Of a stretch of 64,000 nucleotides of DNA, positions 10,478 through 19,107 are shown piece by piece. Origin of the DNA: Rhodobacteraceae bacterium KLH11 (lineage in GTDB: Bacteria; Pseudomonadota; Alphaproteobacteria; Rhodobacterales; Rhodobacteraceae). The position numbers were made by a program, and so were the translations under genes. Where the stretch lies: the NCBI GenBank assembly GCA_000158135.1, contig DS999531.1, positions 1,201,909 through 1,265,908 of the forward strand, written 5' to 3'. The notes below the pieces were generated by a model, which made no database searches, was not told where the DNA came from, and was given only the letters and a program-made list of their open reading frames with translations. Each line of letters begins with the position of its first letter. The stretch's first letter is position 1.

Positions 10478-11077
10478 ATGACTGTCCCCATACTTCTTGC
10501 TTCGGGTTCAGCGATCCGGGCGCAGCTGCTGGAAAACGCGGGCGTGCCGTTTTCGGTTCAGGTCGCACGGGTGGATGAAGAAAGTGCCAAGCGCGCGTTG
10601 TTGGCCGAGGGCGCGATGCCCCGCGAGATCGCTGATGCGCTGGCCGAAATGAAGGCGCGTAAGGTCAGTGACAAGGTGCCCGGTGCCATGGTTCTGGGCT
10701 GCGATCAGGTTCTGGATTTCGAAGGGCAGTTGCTGTCGAAACCGGAAACGCCCGAGGATGCATTGGCGCACCTGAAAGCAATGCGCGGCAAGCGACACAT
10801 GTTGCTGTCTGCCGCCGTGATCTATCAGGATGGAGAGCCGCTCTGGCGTCATGTCGGGCAGGTACGTCTGCGGATGCGGGCAAGCTCGGATGCCTATCTG
10901 CGTGATTATGTTGCCCGGAACTGGGACAGCATCCGCCACGCGGTGGGGGCGTATAAACTGGAAGAAGAAGGCGTGCGCCTGTTTGCCACCATTGACGGCG
11001 ACTATTTTAATGTTTTGGGTATGCCTCTGTTAGAGCTGCTGAATTTCCTGGCCGTGAAGGGGGTAATCGATCAATGA
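10478..11077 (+). CDS. maf: Maf-like nucleoside triphosphate pyrophosphatase
   Basis: Maf proteins hydrolyse dTTP/UTP or modified nucleotides to monophosphates and are implicated in division control and nucleotide house-cleaning. The N-terminal LLASGSAIRAQLLENAG fits the ASxSPRR-type substrate loop, although the usual arginine pair is altered. The central GCDQVL and C-terminal YKLEEEG motifs are present. Start ATG at 10478 follows CGGGG and gives 199 residues, the usual length. The frame stays open upstream to 10349 but that part lacks conservation and lies in the origin region. The stop overlaps aroE (ATGA). Confidence 0.9.
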   Translation: MTVPILLASGSAIRAQLLENAGVPFSVQVARVDEESAKRALLAEGAMPREIADALAEMKARKVSDKVPGAMVLGCDQVLDFEGQLLSKPETPEDALAHLKAMRGKRHMLLSAAVIYQDGEPLWRHVGQVRLRMRASSDAYLRDYVARNWDSIRHAVGAYKLEEEGVRLFATIDGDYFNVLGMPLLELLNFLAVKGVIDQ

Positions 11078-11907
11078 CAACGCATTCTATTCCGTTGGCC
11101 GGTGTGATCGGACACCCGATTGCGCATTCCCGCTCGCCCAAATTGCATGGTCATTGGCTGAAAAGCTATGCGTTGGACGGGCATTATGTCCCGATGGACG
11201 TGGCCCCTGCCGATCTGGAAACCGTATTGCGAACCCTGCCCAAGGCGGGGTTTGTCGGGGCCAACGTAACGGTCCCGCATAAAGAGGCAGCCCTGCGTCT
11301 GGCAGATCAAGTGTCCGACCGCGCCTCGGTTATCGGGGCGGCGAATACGCTTATGTTTCATGAGGATGGCTCGATCCTTGCGGATAACACGGATGGGTAT
11401 GGGTTCATGGCCAACCTGCGCGATGGTGCGCCGGACTGGAATCCGCAGGATGGACCTGCTGTTGTGTTCGGTGCAGGTGGCGCGGCGCGGGCGGTGTTGC
11501 AGGCGCTGGCGCAGGCCGGTGTGCCGGAAATCCTGTTGACCAATCGTACCCGTGCCCGTGCCGATCATCTGAAAGAGGAATTCGGCCAGCGCATCACCGT
11601 CATTGACTGGGTGCAGGCAGGGAATGTGATCGAACAGGCTGAACTGGTGGTCAACACGACATCCCTGGGAATGCAGGGGCAACCTGAATTGCGCGTGCCG
11701 CTGGATGGGTTGCAGCCCGGTGCTGTTGTCACTGATCTGGTTTATGCGCCCCTTCAAACTCAGCTGCTGAAACAGGCGGAAGAGGCGGGATGTACCACGG
11801 TGGACGGTCTGGGTATGTTGTTGCATCAGGCTGTTCCCGGGTTCGAATGCTGGTTTGGTGTTCGCCCCGAGGTGGATGCAGAGACCCGCGCGGCGGCGCT
11901 GGCATGA
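11074..11907 (+). CDS. aroE: Shikimate dehydrogenase (NADP+)
   Basis: AroE reduces 3-dehydroshikimate to shikimate in aromatic amino acid synthesis. HSRSPKLH near the N-terminus binds shikimate. NVTVPHKEAA carries the catalytic lysine, GAGGAARAV is the NADP-binding loop and NTTSLGM follows. The 277-residue length is typical. It overlaps maf and coaE by 4 bases at each end, giving a tightly coupled maf-aroE-coaE-dnaQ operon reading away from oriC. Confidence 0.96.
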   Translation: MTTHSIPLAGVIGHPIAHSRSPKLHGHWLKSYALDGHYVPMDVAPADLETVLRTLPKAGFVGANVTVPHKEAALRLADQVSDRASVIGAANTLMFHEDGSILADNTDGYGFMANLRDGAPDWNPQDGPAVVFGAGGAARAVLQALAQAGVPEILLTNRTRARADHLKEEFGQRITVIDWVQAGNVIEQAELVVNTTSLGMQGQPELRVPLDGLQPGAVVTDLVYAPLQTQLLKQAEEAGCTTVDGLGMLLHQAVPGFECWFGVRPEVDAETRAAALA

Positions 11908-12497
11908 GTTTTGCGCTGGGCCTGACCGGATCCATCGGCATGGGCAAAAGCACCACCGCGCAGATGTTCGCGGATGAAGGCTGCGCGCTTTGGGATGCAG
12001 ATGCGGCGGTGCATCGGCTTTATGCGCGTGATGGGGCTGCCGTTGAACCGATCAGCGTGGCCTTTCCATCCGCGATCAAAGACGGGGTGGTCAGCCGGAC
12101 AGTTTTGAAACAGATCATCGCCGAGACTCCGGGGGCCCTGAAAACCATCGAATCCATTGTGCATCCGCTGGTTGCGGCCGACCGTTCCGCGTTTCGGCAA
12201 TCAGCAACGGCGGATATTCTGGTTTTTGATATCCCGTTGCTGTTTGAAACCGGCGGTGATGCGGCAATGGACGCCGTTGCCTGCGTCTCGATCCCTGCAG
12301 ATGAACAAAAGCGTCGGGTGATGAAACGCGGCACGATGACGGAGGCGCAGTTTGAGCAGATTCGTACCAAACAAATGCCGAATGACGAGAAATGCGCGCG
12401 TTCGGATTTTGTGATTGTCACGGATACTCTGGACCACGCGCGTGCGCAGGTGCACGATATCGTCGGGCAAATACGGGCAGGGATGAAAGATGCGTGA
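11904..12497 (+). CDS. coaE: Dephospho-CoA kinase
   Basis: CoaE phosphorylates the 3'-hydroxyl of the ribose in dephospho-CoA, the last step of coenzyme A synthesis. The P-loop GLTGSIGMGKSTTA is at residues 6-19, followed by DADAAVH and DIPLLFETGG. I chose ATG 11904, which overlaps the aroE stop (ATGA) and gives 197 residues; the frame extends upstream to 11790 inside aroE but that extension is not conserved in the family. Confidence 0.95.
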   Translation: MSFALGLTGSIGMGKSTTAQMFADEGCALWDADAAVHRLYARDGAAVEPISVAFPSAIKDGVVSRTVLKQIIAETPGALKTIESIVHPLVAADRSAFRQSATADILVFDIPLLFETGGDAAMDAVACVSIPADEQKRRVMKRGTMTEAQFEQIRTKQMPNDEKCARSDFVIVTDTLDHARAQVHDIVGQIRAGMKDA

Positions 12498-13212
12498 GAT
12501 TGTACTCGATACAGAAACCACAGGTTTTGATCCCGAAAGCGGCGACCGGATTGTCGAGATCGGGGCGGTCGAGCTGTGGAACCATGTGGCCACGGGCGAA
12601 ACCTATCATGTCTACATTAACCCGGAACGCGGGATGCCTGATGAAGCATTCGGCGTACATGGTATCGGCCCTGACCTGCTTGAAAACCCGCGCCCGCCGG
12701 AAAAGGGCGAAGTCACGCTGAAGGACAAACCGGTCTTTGCAAAAGTGGGTCAGGGATTCCGGGATTTTGTTGGCGACGCGCAACTGGTGATCCACAATGC
12801 CTCGTTCGATATGAAATTCCTCAATGCCGAGCTTGGCTGGATGGGTGTCCCTTTGATCCCGATGGCTCAGGCGATTGATACGCTTGCCATTGCGCGCAAA
12901 CGCTTTCCCGGATCGCCAGCCTCGTTGGATGCGTTGTGCCGGCGGTTTGGTATCGACAATTCGAACCGGGTGCTGCACGGCGCTTTGCTCGACTCGGAAA
13001 TTCTGGCCGAGGTGTATCTGGAGCTGATCGGCGGACGCCAGCCTGACTTTGGATTGTCGACCTCGGCTTCAAATGCGGCGGGTGGTGGAGATGAATGGCG
13101 GCCCACGGCGCGGCCAACACCGCTGTCGTCCCGGATCACCGAAGACGAGCGTGCGGCACATCAGAAATTTGTTGAGGGATTGGGCGAAAGCGCCCTGTGG
13201 ACCCGCGCCTGA
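12490..13212 (+). CDS. dnaQ: DNA polymerase III epsilon subunit (3'-5' proofreading exonuclease)
   Basis: DnaQ is the proofreading exonuclease of the replicative polymerase. Exo I is LDTETTGFDP at residues 5-14, Exo II is HNASFDMKFLN and Exo III is HGALLDSEILAEVY, so the catalytic D/E/H/D set is present. The protein has 240 residues including a C-terminal tail that should bind the alpha subunit. It overlaps coaE by 8 bases. Its place four genes from the origin, in an operon whose start region carries a DnaA box, could tie its expression to replication. Confidence 0.95.
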   Translation: MREIVLDTETTGFDPESGDRIVEIGAVELWNHVATGETYHVYINPERGMPDEAFGVHGIGPDLLENPRPPEKGEVTLKDKPVFAKVGQGFRDFVGDAQLVIHNASFDMKFLNAELGWMGVPLIPMAQAIDTLAIARKRFPGSPASLDALCRRFGIDNSNRVLHGALLDSEILAEVYLELIGGRQPDFGLSTSASNAAGGGDEWRPTARPTPLSSRITEDERAAHQKFVEGLGESALWTRA

Positions 13213-13231
13213 CCATAATCACGCGCGGGTC
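13200..13231. terminator. Hairpin between convergent dnaQ and secB
   Basis: GACCCGCGC (13200-13208) pairs perfectly with GCGCGGGTC (13223-13231) across a 14-base loop. It overlaps the end of dnaQ and sits between two convergent genes. No clear T-run follows on either side, so intrinsic termination is uncertain. Confidence 0.4.
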
Positions 13232-13247
13232 TGAAGAAGCGATCAGA

Positions 13248-13754
13248 TCAGGCTTCAGCCTGTTGCGCCTGCGCGGCGGCCTGACGGCGCGCCAGTTCGT
13301 TGCGGTAAAGGGCCACGAAGTCGATATTGTCGAGGTTAACCGGCGGATAGCCACCGTCGCGGGTAACGTCGCTGACGATCCGGCGCAGGAAGGGGAACAG
13401 CATGCGTGGGCATTCGATCATCAGGAACGGGTGCAGCTGATCCTCGGGCACGCCTTCCACGTGGAACAGGCCGCAATAGTCGACCTCGCACACGAACAGA
13501 ACGTCTTCCATACCCTTGGCTTTTGAGTTCACGTTCAGCTTGATCGAAACCTCGAACTGGTGATCTGCCGGGCGTTTTTTCGCATCCAGATTCACCTGAA
13601 CCGAAATTTCGGGCTGTACATCACCCGAAACGCCCTTCTGGGCCATGACGTTTTCAAAGGACAAATCGCGAATGAACTGTCCCAGCACACGCATCTGGAT
13701 TTGTGGGGCAGCAGCTTGTGCCGCGGTGTTTTCTGTGGCGTCTTCTTCGGCCAT
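13248..13754 (-). CDS. secB: Protein-export chaperone SecB
   Basis: SecB is a tetrameric cytosolic chaperone that keeps precursor proteins unfolded and hands them to SecA. The conserved FIRDLSFEN segment, the VCEVDYCGLF strand and the ECPRMLFPFLRRIVSDVTRDGGYPP core are all visible. I place the start at ATG 13754 (MAEEDATEN), which has GGAG about 8 bases upstream, giving 168 residues. The upstream extension to 13793 is not conserved. It is convergent with dnaQ. Confidence 0.95.
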   Translation of the reverse strand: MAEEDATENTAAQAAAPQIQMRVLGQFIRDLSFENVMAQKGVSGDVQPEISVQVNLDAKKRPADHQFEVSIKLNVNSKAKGMEDVLFVCEVDYCGLFHVEGVPEDQLHPFLMIECPRMLFPFLRRIVSDVTRDGGYPPVNLDNIDFVALYRNELARRQAAAQAQQAEA

Positions 13755-13814
13755 GGATCTACTCCGGAAATGAAATTCGCCACTGCTTAACAAGTTGGGC
13801 GGGCTATCTCAATG

Positions 13815-14309
13815 CTAGTGCGGGCCTTCTACCCATTTTGAGGGCTTGGCCGGGTCCTTGCGCGGCTGAACCTCGGTAAACTCTCCGTCAATAACTTCGT
13901 CCTGCTCAAACGGGTCTGGTCGCGATTGAAACTGTGCGCCGGCGCCCATCTGGAAATGGGTGATTGTGGCTTTGGACCTGAGATAGCGGAAGACCGCGAC
14001 GCGAATGCCCGGGACAAGCAGGGCAAAGCCAACGGCATCGGTGAAAAACCCCGGCGTCAGAAGCAAAACGCCCGACAGCAGGATCATTGCCCCATGCGCC
14101 AGCGGCTCGGTCGGGTCGTCCAGCTGGGCGAAGGATCGCTGCAGATTGGCCAGTGCCATGCGGCCTTGTGTCCGGACCAGAACCGTGCCCAGAACTGCCG
14201 TCAGAACAACAATTGCAAGCGTTGGCCACAGGCCAATCAGACCGCCAACCTGAATGAACAGGGCGATCTCGATGATCGGAACCAATAAAAAAGCCAAGAA
14301 CAGGTACAT
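13815..14309 (-). CDS. FxsA family membrane protein
   Basis: This 164-residue protein belongs to the FxsA family, whose E. coli member relieves exclusion of phage T7 by the F plasmid when overproduced. Three or four membrane helices occupy the first 110 residues (LVPIIEIALFIQVG, TLAIVVLTAVLGTVLVR, LLLTPGFFTDAVGFALLVPG). The GFFTDxxGF motif is the family hallmark. The hydrophilic C-terminal tail is variable. It diverges from the Tim44-like gene, with a 108-base shared promoter region. Confidence 0.88.
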   Translation of the reverse strand: MYLFLAFLLVPIIEIALFIQVGGLIGLWPTLAIVVLTAVLGTVLVRTQGRMALANLQRSFAQLDDPTEPLAHGAMILLSGVLLLTPGFFTDAVGFALLVPGIRVAVFRYLRSKATITHFQMGAGAQFQSRPDPFEQDEVIDGEFTEVQPRKDPAKPSKWVEGPH

Positions 14310-14417
14310 TTGCGGTATCCTTTAGCATGTGCCGGGCTGTGGACTTGCCCCCTTCTGTCACCTACATAGTGGCAGAGGGCAGCGTATACAAAGCCCGGGT
14401 TCTGAAAAGAGGACGAA

Positions 14418-15077
14418 ATGAACTCACCCCTGATCCAGCTTCTGGTGCTGGCCGGAATTGCCATTTTCCTGATCCTGCGTTTGAAAAGCGTGCTGGGGAC
14501 GCGGGAAGGTTTTGAGAAACCGCCCCTGCAGCAGCAGCGTGATACCAACGACGCGCGACGTGACTTCGAAGTGATCGAAGGCGGGCCGGATCATGACATC
14601 ACAGACCATGTGGCCGAAGACAGCGAACAGGCTGAGACCCTGACCGCGATGAAACGGGTTGAGCCCAGCTTTTCTGTCAGCGAATTTGTTCAGGGCGCGC
14701 GCGGTGCCTATGAGATGATCGTGATGGGGTTCGAAAAGGGCAATCTGGATGAAATCCAGCCCTTCCTGTCCGAAGAAGTGTTCGACACATTTGTTTCTGT
14801 TGTTGCAGATCGCGAAGACAAGGGCCTGACCATCGAGGCCGAATTCATCGGTGTGCGTGAAACGACTCTGGCTGACGTGAAGTTCGACAAGGACACAAAT
14901 CAGGCCGAGATCACCATGCGCTTTATTGGTGAACTGACCTCGGTTGTGCGCGATCGCGGTGGCGATATCATTGAAGGCAACCCCAATACCGTCAAACGCC
15001 AAAAGGACAGCTGGACCTTTGCCCGTGTCATGGGCCTGGATGATCCGAACTGGCTGCTTGTTGCCACGGACGCATGA
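14418..15077 (+). CDS. Tim44/TimA family protein
   Basis: One N-terminal membrane helix (LIQLLVLAGIAIFLILRL) anchors a soluble domain of about 150 residues. That domain, from SFSVSEFVQGARGAYEMIVMGFEKGN to the end, has the Tim44-like fold, related to the mitochondrial inner-membrane import component. Bacterial members are thought to help membrane protein assembly. Its position between secB/fxsA and the cell-wall enzyme mltA fits an envelope role. Its stop overlaps mltA (ATGA). Length is 219 residues. Confidence 0.88.
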   Translation: MNSPLIQLLVLAGIAIFLILRLKSVLGTREGFEKPPLQQQRDTNDARRDFEVIEGGPDHDITDHVAEDSEQAETLTAMKRVEPSFSVSEFVQGARGAYEMIVMGFEKGNLDEIQPFLSEEVFDTFVSVVADREDKGLTIEAEFIGVRETTLADVKFDKDTNQAEITMRFIGELTSVVRDRGGDIIEGNPNTVKRQKDSWTFARVMGLDDPNWLLVATDA

Positions 15078-16114
15078 TTGCAGCGCTCCGGTCGCTACTT
15101 CTGGGGGTCGCCATGACCACTGCCAGCGCCGCCGGAGCCGAGGCGACGCGATCCATTCTGTCATTCGATGATCTCGATGGCTGGGCTGCTGACGATCACG
15201 CGGCGGCCCTTTCGGTTTTTCTGAACACGTGTGGTGATCTGGCTGATCCCGATTGGCAGGCATTGTGTCGGGTTGCCCGGACATATGAGCCTGAGGCCGC
15301 GCGGTCATTTTTTGAACTGTTCTTTCGCCCCGTGCTGGTTGAAGATGGCAAGGAGGCCCTGTTTACCGGATATTTTGAGCCCGAACTGGAGGGCTCAAAA
15401 TCTCCGTCAGGCAAATATCGTTATCCGCTCTACCGGATGCCGCCCGAGGCGCGCGGTACCGGCCAATGGCTCAGCCGCCGCGAATTGCTGACTGGTGATG
15501 TGATGGCCGGTCGGGGCCTTGAGATCGCATGGGTTGATGACCCGGTAGAGTTGTTCTTTCTGCAAATTCAAGGCTCGGGCCGTATTCGTCTGCCCGATGG
15601 CAGCGCGCTGCGGGTCGGGTATGGCGGGGCCAACGGGCACCCGTATCGATCCATCGGGGCCGAGCTGGTGCGGCGTGGTGCGCTGGGCGCGCATGAGGTC
15701 AGCGCCCAGAGGATTCGCAGCTGGGTGCGCAAGAACCCCGAAGCCGGGGCCGAGTTGCTGTTTCACAACCCCTCTTATGTCTTCTTCCGCGAAGTGACGC
15801 GGGTCGCGCCCGAGTTCGGGCCGTTGGGTGCCATGAACCGATCGGTTACCACCATGCGCAGCATTGCTTCTGATCCGGCCTATACGCCCTTAGGTGCTCC
15901 GGTCTGGGTCGAGAAGGATGGCAAAAACCCGTTGCGGCGATTGATGATCGCGCAGGATACCGGATCGGCCATCAAGGGTGCCCAACGCGCGGATATCTTT
16001 TTTGGCACTGGCGACAAGGCCGGTCAGGCCGCCGGGCGTCTGAAAGATCCCGGTCGGATGGTGGTGCTGTTGCCGATCCAACGGGCCTATGCTCTGCTGC
16101 CGGATGAATTCTGA
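15074..16114 (+). CDS. mltA: Membrane-bound lytic murein transglycosylase A
   Basis: MltA cleaves peptidoglycan between MurNAc and GlcNAc, leaving 1,6-anhydroMurNAc ends. A signal sequence (residues 1-22) is followed by the MltA domain with LFTGYFEPELEGS and FFLQIQGSGRIRLPDG. The C-terminal 3D domain has DTGSAIKGAQRADIFFG, which contains the catalytic aspartate. No clear lipobox cysteine is seen, so it may be periplasmic rather than a lipoprotein. It is coupled to the Tim44-like gene upstream and to the Smr gene downstream (TGATG). Confidence 0.93.
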   Translation: MIAALRSLLLGVAMTTASAAGAEATRSILSFDDLDGWAADDHAAALSVFLNTCGDLADPDWQALCRVARTYEPEAARSFFELFFRPVLVEDGKEALFTGYFEPELEGSKSPSGKYRYPLYRMPPEARGTGQWLSRRELLTGDVMAGRGLEIAWVDDPVELFFLQIQGSGRIRLPDGSALRVGYGGANGHPYRSIGAELVRRGALGAHEVSAQRIRSWVRKNPEAGAELLFHNPSYVFFREVTRVAPEFGPLGAMNRSVTTMRSIASDPAYTPLGAPVWVEKDGKNPLRRLMIAQDTGSAIKGAQRADIFFGTGDKAGQAAGRLKDPGRMVVLLPIQRAYALLPDEF

Positions 16115-16701
16115 TGACACGGCGGAAACTGACCGCGGATGAGATCGACCTGTGGCGCAAGGTTGCAAAACAGGCTGAACGGCTGCATCCCGAACTACCG
16201 CAGACGGTACACCCGACCACTCTGCCCAAACCCAAACCATCCAAGCCGCCCAAAGCGCGGATTGAGAGTTTTGAGCTGGGTCAGACTGCGCCCAGCAAGC
16301 CAGCGCGGCACAATCTGAAACCCTCGATGGCGGAAGGGTTGCGGGCAAATCCTGTTCAGATGGATATCAAGGCGTTTGGCCGCATGAAACGGGGCAAGCT
16401 GAAGCCCGAAGGCAAGATCGACTTGCATGGGATGCGGATGAATGCGGCGCATCCCGCACTGGTACGGTTCATTCTGACGGCGCAGGCGCAGGGCAAGCGA
16501 TTGGTTCTGGTGATCACCGGCAAGGGTAAAGATCGGGATGAGCCCGGCCCCATCCCGACACCACGCGGCGTGCTGCGCAATCAGGTGCCGCAATGGCTGT
16601 CTTTGCCGCCCGTGGCACAGGCCGTGTTGCAGGTGACGCCAGCCCATATCAGCCATGGTGGCGATGGGGCCTACTACGTCTACCTCAGGCGGAACCGCTA
16701 G
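16114..16701 (+). CDS. Smr/MutS2-type endonuclease domain protein
   Basis: A 195-residue protein with a charged, proline-rich N-terminal half and a C-terminal Smr domain. The domain begins with KIDLHGMRM, includes VLVITGKGKD (the TGxG motif) and ends with HGGDGAYYVYLRR. Smr domains bind and can nick branched DNA or RNA; a stand-alone form of this size is common in alphaproteobacteria, and its exact role is unknown. It is coupled to mltA and overlaps the convergent MFS gene by 17 bases. Confidence 0.9.
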   Translation: MTRRKLTADEIDLWRKVAKQAERLHPELPQTVHPTTLPKPKPSKPPKARIESFELGQTAPSKPARHNLKPSMAEGLRANPVQMDIKAFGRMKRGKLKPEGKIDLHGMRMNAAHPALVRFILTAQAQGKRLVLVITGKGKDRDEPGPIPTPRGVLRNQVPQWLSLPPVAQAVLQVTPAHISHGGDGAYYVYLRRNR

Positions 16702-17917
16702 CGGCGCGTTGCGCGCGGGTGATGCCGATCTGAACCATGACGCAGACCCAGACAAAGAAGGCTGCGATCCAGAGAAATTGCCTATCCAGTGAGACACCCA
16801 GATCAATCAGCGCACCACTCAGGCCCGGCCCGATGGCGGACCCCAACACCATTACCGCAGCGGCCATGGCCTTGATGGCACCGATATGGCGCGTGCCGTA
16901 GAATTCGGCCCAGAACGCGCTGGGCAAGGGGTTATGTGCGCCAGCCGTCAGGGCAAGGAAAACCATCCCGACCAACGCGCCGATAATGGAGGTTGAGACC
17001 GACAGAACGGCAAATCCTGCCGCCATCGGCAGCTGATAATAGGGCATCATCCGGGCCGTGCCCCATTTGTCCAACGCCCAGCCTGCAGCAAACATCGACA
17101 GGATAGAAACCCCGGTGAACACGGGGAACAGGGCAACAAGCTGGATATGTGGCCAGCCTTTGACCTCGGCCAGATGCACCTGATGAAAGAAGAAGGTGGT
17201 GACGAAGGCTGAAGGTGCCAGAATGGCGGGGATCATATACCAGAACAGCGGGTTCAACAGGGCTTCGCGCCGGGTCCAGTGACGGTCTTGCATCCCGGTT
17301 GAAGAGGCCTCGGTTGACAGGCTTTGGGGGGTTCGCTCCTGTCGCAGCAGGCGGATCAGCACGGGTATACCCAGCAGGGTGACACAAACCGCAAGCCCCC
17401 ATAGCCAACGCCAATCCAGAAGCGCCATTGCCGCAACGAAGATTACGGGTAGCAGAGCCTCGCCGATTGCGTAGCCCAGTGTTGCGATTGACAGGGCTTT
17501 GCCCCGCGTCGCCGTGAACCAGCGCGCCATGGCAACGGCGGCCAGATGGGTGCTCATCCCCTGCCCGAACAGACGCAGCAGGAAGATCACGGCCGGCAAC
17601 AGGATCACCCAGGCGTTCAGCGCCATGGCCAGCGCCGCCAGTGCAAGGCCAATCAGTACGGCCGGGCCCAGCGCCCGCACCCGGAAGAGATCGGTCAGCC
17701 CTCCGGCCCAGATCATCACAAAGGCCGAGAGGGTTGTGCCAAGTGAATAAAGCCCGCCCCAGGCCCCGTGGCTCAGGCCAAATTCACTGCGGATTTCGCC
17801 TGCAAATACCGAGATGAAAAAGGTCTGCCCGAAGCTTGATAAAAACGTCAGCAGAATCCCCGCACCCAGCCAGTTCGCGTTCTGGGCCAGATAGCGCCGC
17901 AGATCGAATTGCGTCAC
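16685..17917 (-). CDS. MFS transporter, substrate unknown
   Basis: This 410-residue protein has about twelve hydrophobic helices in the two-bundle pattern of the major facilitator superfamily. WAGGLTDLFRVRALGP and MARWFTATRGKALS correspond to the loop 2-3 and loop 4-5 motifs. The first helices (LLTFLSSFGQTFFISVFAGEIR) resemble monocarboxylate/OFA-type carriers, but I cannot name a substrate. Start is GTG at 17917, overlapping the stop of the lipoprotein hydrolase gene upstream (GTGA), so the two are co-translated. Confidence 0.85.
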   Translation of the reverse strand: MTQFDLRRYLAQNANWLGAGILLTFLSSFGQTFFISVFAGEIRSEFGLSHGAWGGLYSLGTTLSAFVMIWAGGLTDLFRVRALGPAVLIGLALAALAMALNAWVILLPAVIFLLRLFGQGMSTHLAAVAMARWFTATRGKALSIATLGYAIGEALLPVIFVAAMALLDWRWLWGLAVCVTLLGIPVLIRLLRQERTPQSLSTEASSTGMQDRHWTRREALLNPLFWYMIPAILAPSAFVTTFFFHQVHLAEVKGWPHIQLVALFPVFTGVSILSMFAAGWALDKWGTARMMPYYQLPMAAGFAVLSVSTSIIGALVGMVFLALTAGAHNPLPSAFWAEFYGTRHIGAIKAMAAAVMVLGSAIGPGLSGALIDLGVSLDRQFLWIAAFFVWVCVMVQIGITRAQRAASGSA

Positions 17918-19011
17918 GGGGTGCTGACCTGCGCCTGACCGGTTTCGGTCAGAACGATCTCGGTCGCGCCATCCGCGTTGCGTTCGCTGGGGGGCACAAG
18001 AACATCAATGCCGGGCCGGTCGGGCCCAAAGGTGCTGCTGACCCGGCGGACCGAGCTGAGAATGGCCAGCAACGCGGGCGAGGTCGCAGCCACAAAATGC
18101 GACGAGCCCGCATCGCTGTTGAACGCGGTCGTATCGATGACGCTTATGGGATATTCGGCCAATGCGTCGACCGAACTGATATTGCCCAGCCTCTCGCTGT
18201 CTGCGGTGCCACGCAAACGGGCCGAGATATTCAGGATCTTATCCTTCTTTGACACCATGACGACAAATGGATCCGGCGGATTTTTGATGGTGTTCATCTG
18301 CGAGCGGAAGAGATCCACGTCCAGATCAGGTGAAATCAGGATGACCCCTTCCAGATTGCGTTTTGACCAGCCGGGTTCGCGCAGTTCGGCTGTGCGCATC
18401 ATCTCCATCGACAGGGCGCTGCCCATCGAATGAGCAAGCAGGATCACGCGTTTCACGCCAATTGACTTGAGGTACCGGACGGTCTGTTCCAGACCGTCGC
18501 GGGCAAACAGCATGCTATCGAGATCATAGGCATACCCGATCCCGCGCGCCTGGCTGGGCCAGGAATAGATCAGGGTTGTGCCCGGAATACCGATATCATG
18601 GCTGAGCTGCGCCGCCCGAAAAGCGGTTTCGGCCTGGGTGGCGTTATAGCCATGGACAAAGATCACCACATCATCCACGCCGCTCAGCCGGGATTCCAAC
18701 GCTTGTGGTCCGGAATATTCGGTGACTTCGGCCAGAACGAACTGCTTGTCCGGATTTGGGTTGGCGTAAGAGAACTTGAGCTCTCCGGGCGTGTGTGAAG
18801 GCGGGATCGAGACGGTAAGCTCAAGATATCGCAGCGCATCAGCGCGCCTTGACCCGTAAGAGCCGTCGGGTTCGCGCGCGCGGGTGGTGGCGGCAAAGAC
18901 CGTGGCAGGGGTGCCGACCTTCAGCGCATCGGGCGTGATCTCGGTTACCGAGCGGTCGACGCAAGCGCTGAGCAGGCACAGGTTCGCAATGATGATCAAA
19001 TGGCGCAGCAC
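17914..19011 (-). CDS. Alpha/beta hydrolase lipoprotein (DUF900 family)
   Basis: The N-terminus has a short hydrophobic stretch ending LCLLSAC, a good lipobox, so the protein is probably anchored by a lipid on Cys. The hydrolase domain shows the oxyanion loop FVHGYN at about residue 110 and the nucleophile elbow AHSMGSALS, with a C-terminal histidine (SSHF). This is the DUF900 family; substrate is unknown. I chose GTG 19011 because a strong GGAGGGG lies 6 bases upstream; an alternative GTG at 19026 would put that Shine-Dalgarno inside the gene. Length 365 residues. Confidence 0.85.
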   Translation of the reverse strand: MLRHLIIIANLCLLSACVDRSVTEITPDALKVGTPATVFAATTRAREPDGSYGSRRADALRYLELTVSIPPSHTPGELKFSYANPNPDKQFVLAEVTEYSGPQALESRLSGVDDVVIFVHGYNATQAETAFRAAQLSHDIGIPGTTLIYSWPSQARGIGYAYDLDSMLFARDGLEQTVRYLKSIGVKRVILLAHSMGSALSMEMMRTAELREPGWSKRNLEGVILISPDLDVDLFRSQMNTIKNPPDPFVVMVSKKDKILNISARLRGTADSERLGNISSVDALAEYPISVIDTTAFNSDAGSSHFVAATSPALLAILSSVRRVSSTFGPDRPGIDVLVPPSERNADGATEIVLTETGQAQVSTP

Positions 19012-19107
19012 AATCTGCCCCTCCACAATTATGTGGTCAGGCTACCTTATTCATGCGCTGCGTCCAGTCAGACAATGCGCCTGACCGGCAAGAAACGGCT
19101 AGCGCTG

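Noticed and set aside
10243..10481. Short open frames on both strands within the origin gap (about 60-70 codons)
   Set aside because: No ribosome sites or family features, and they overlap the AT-rich unwinding region and DnaA boxes.
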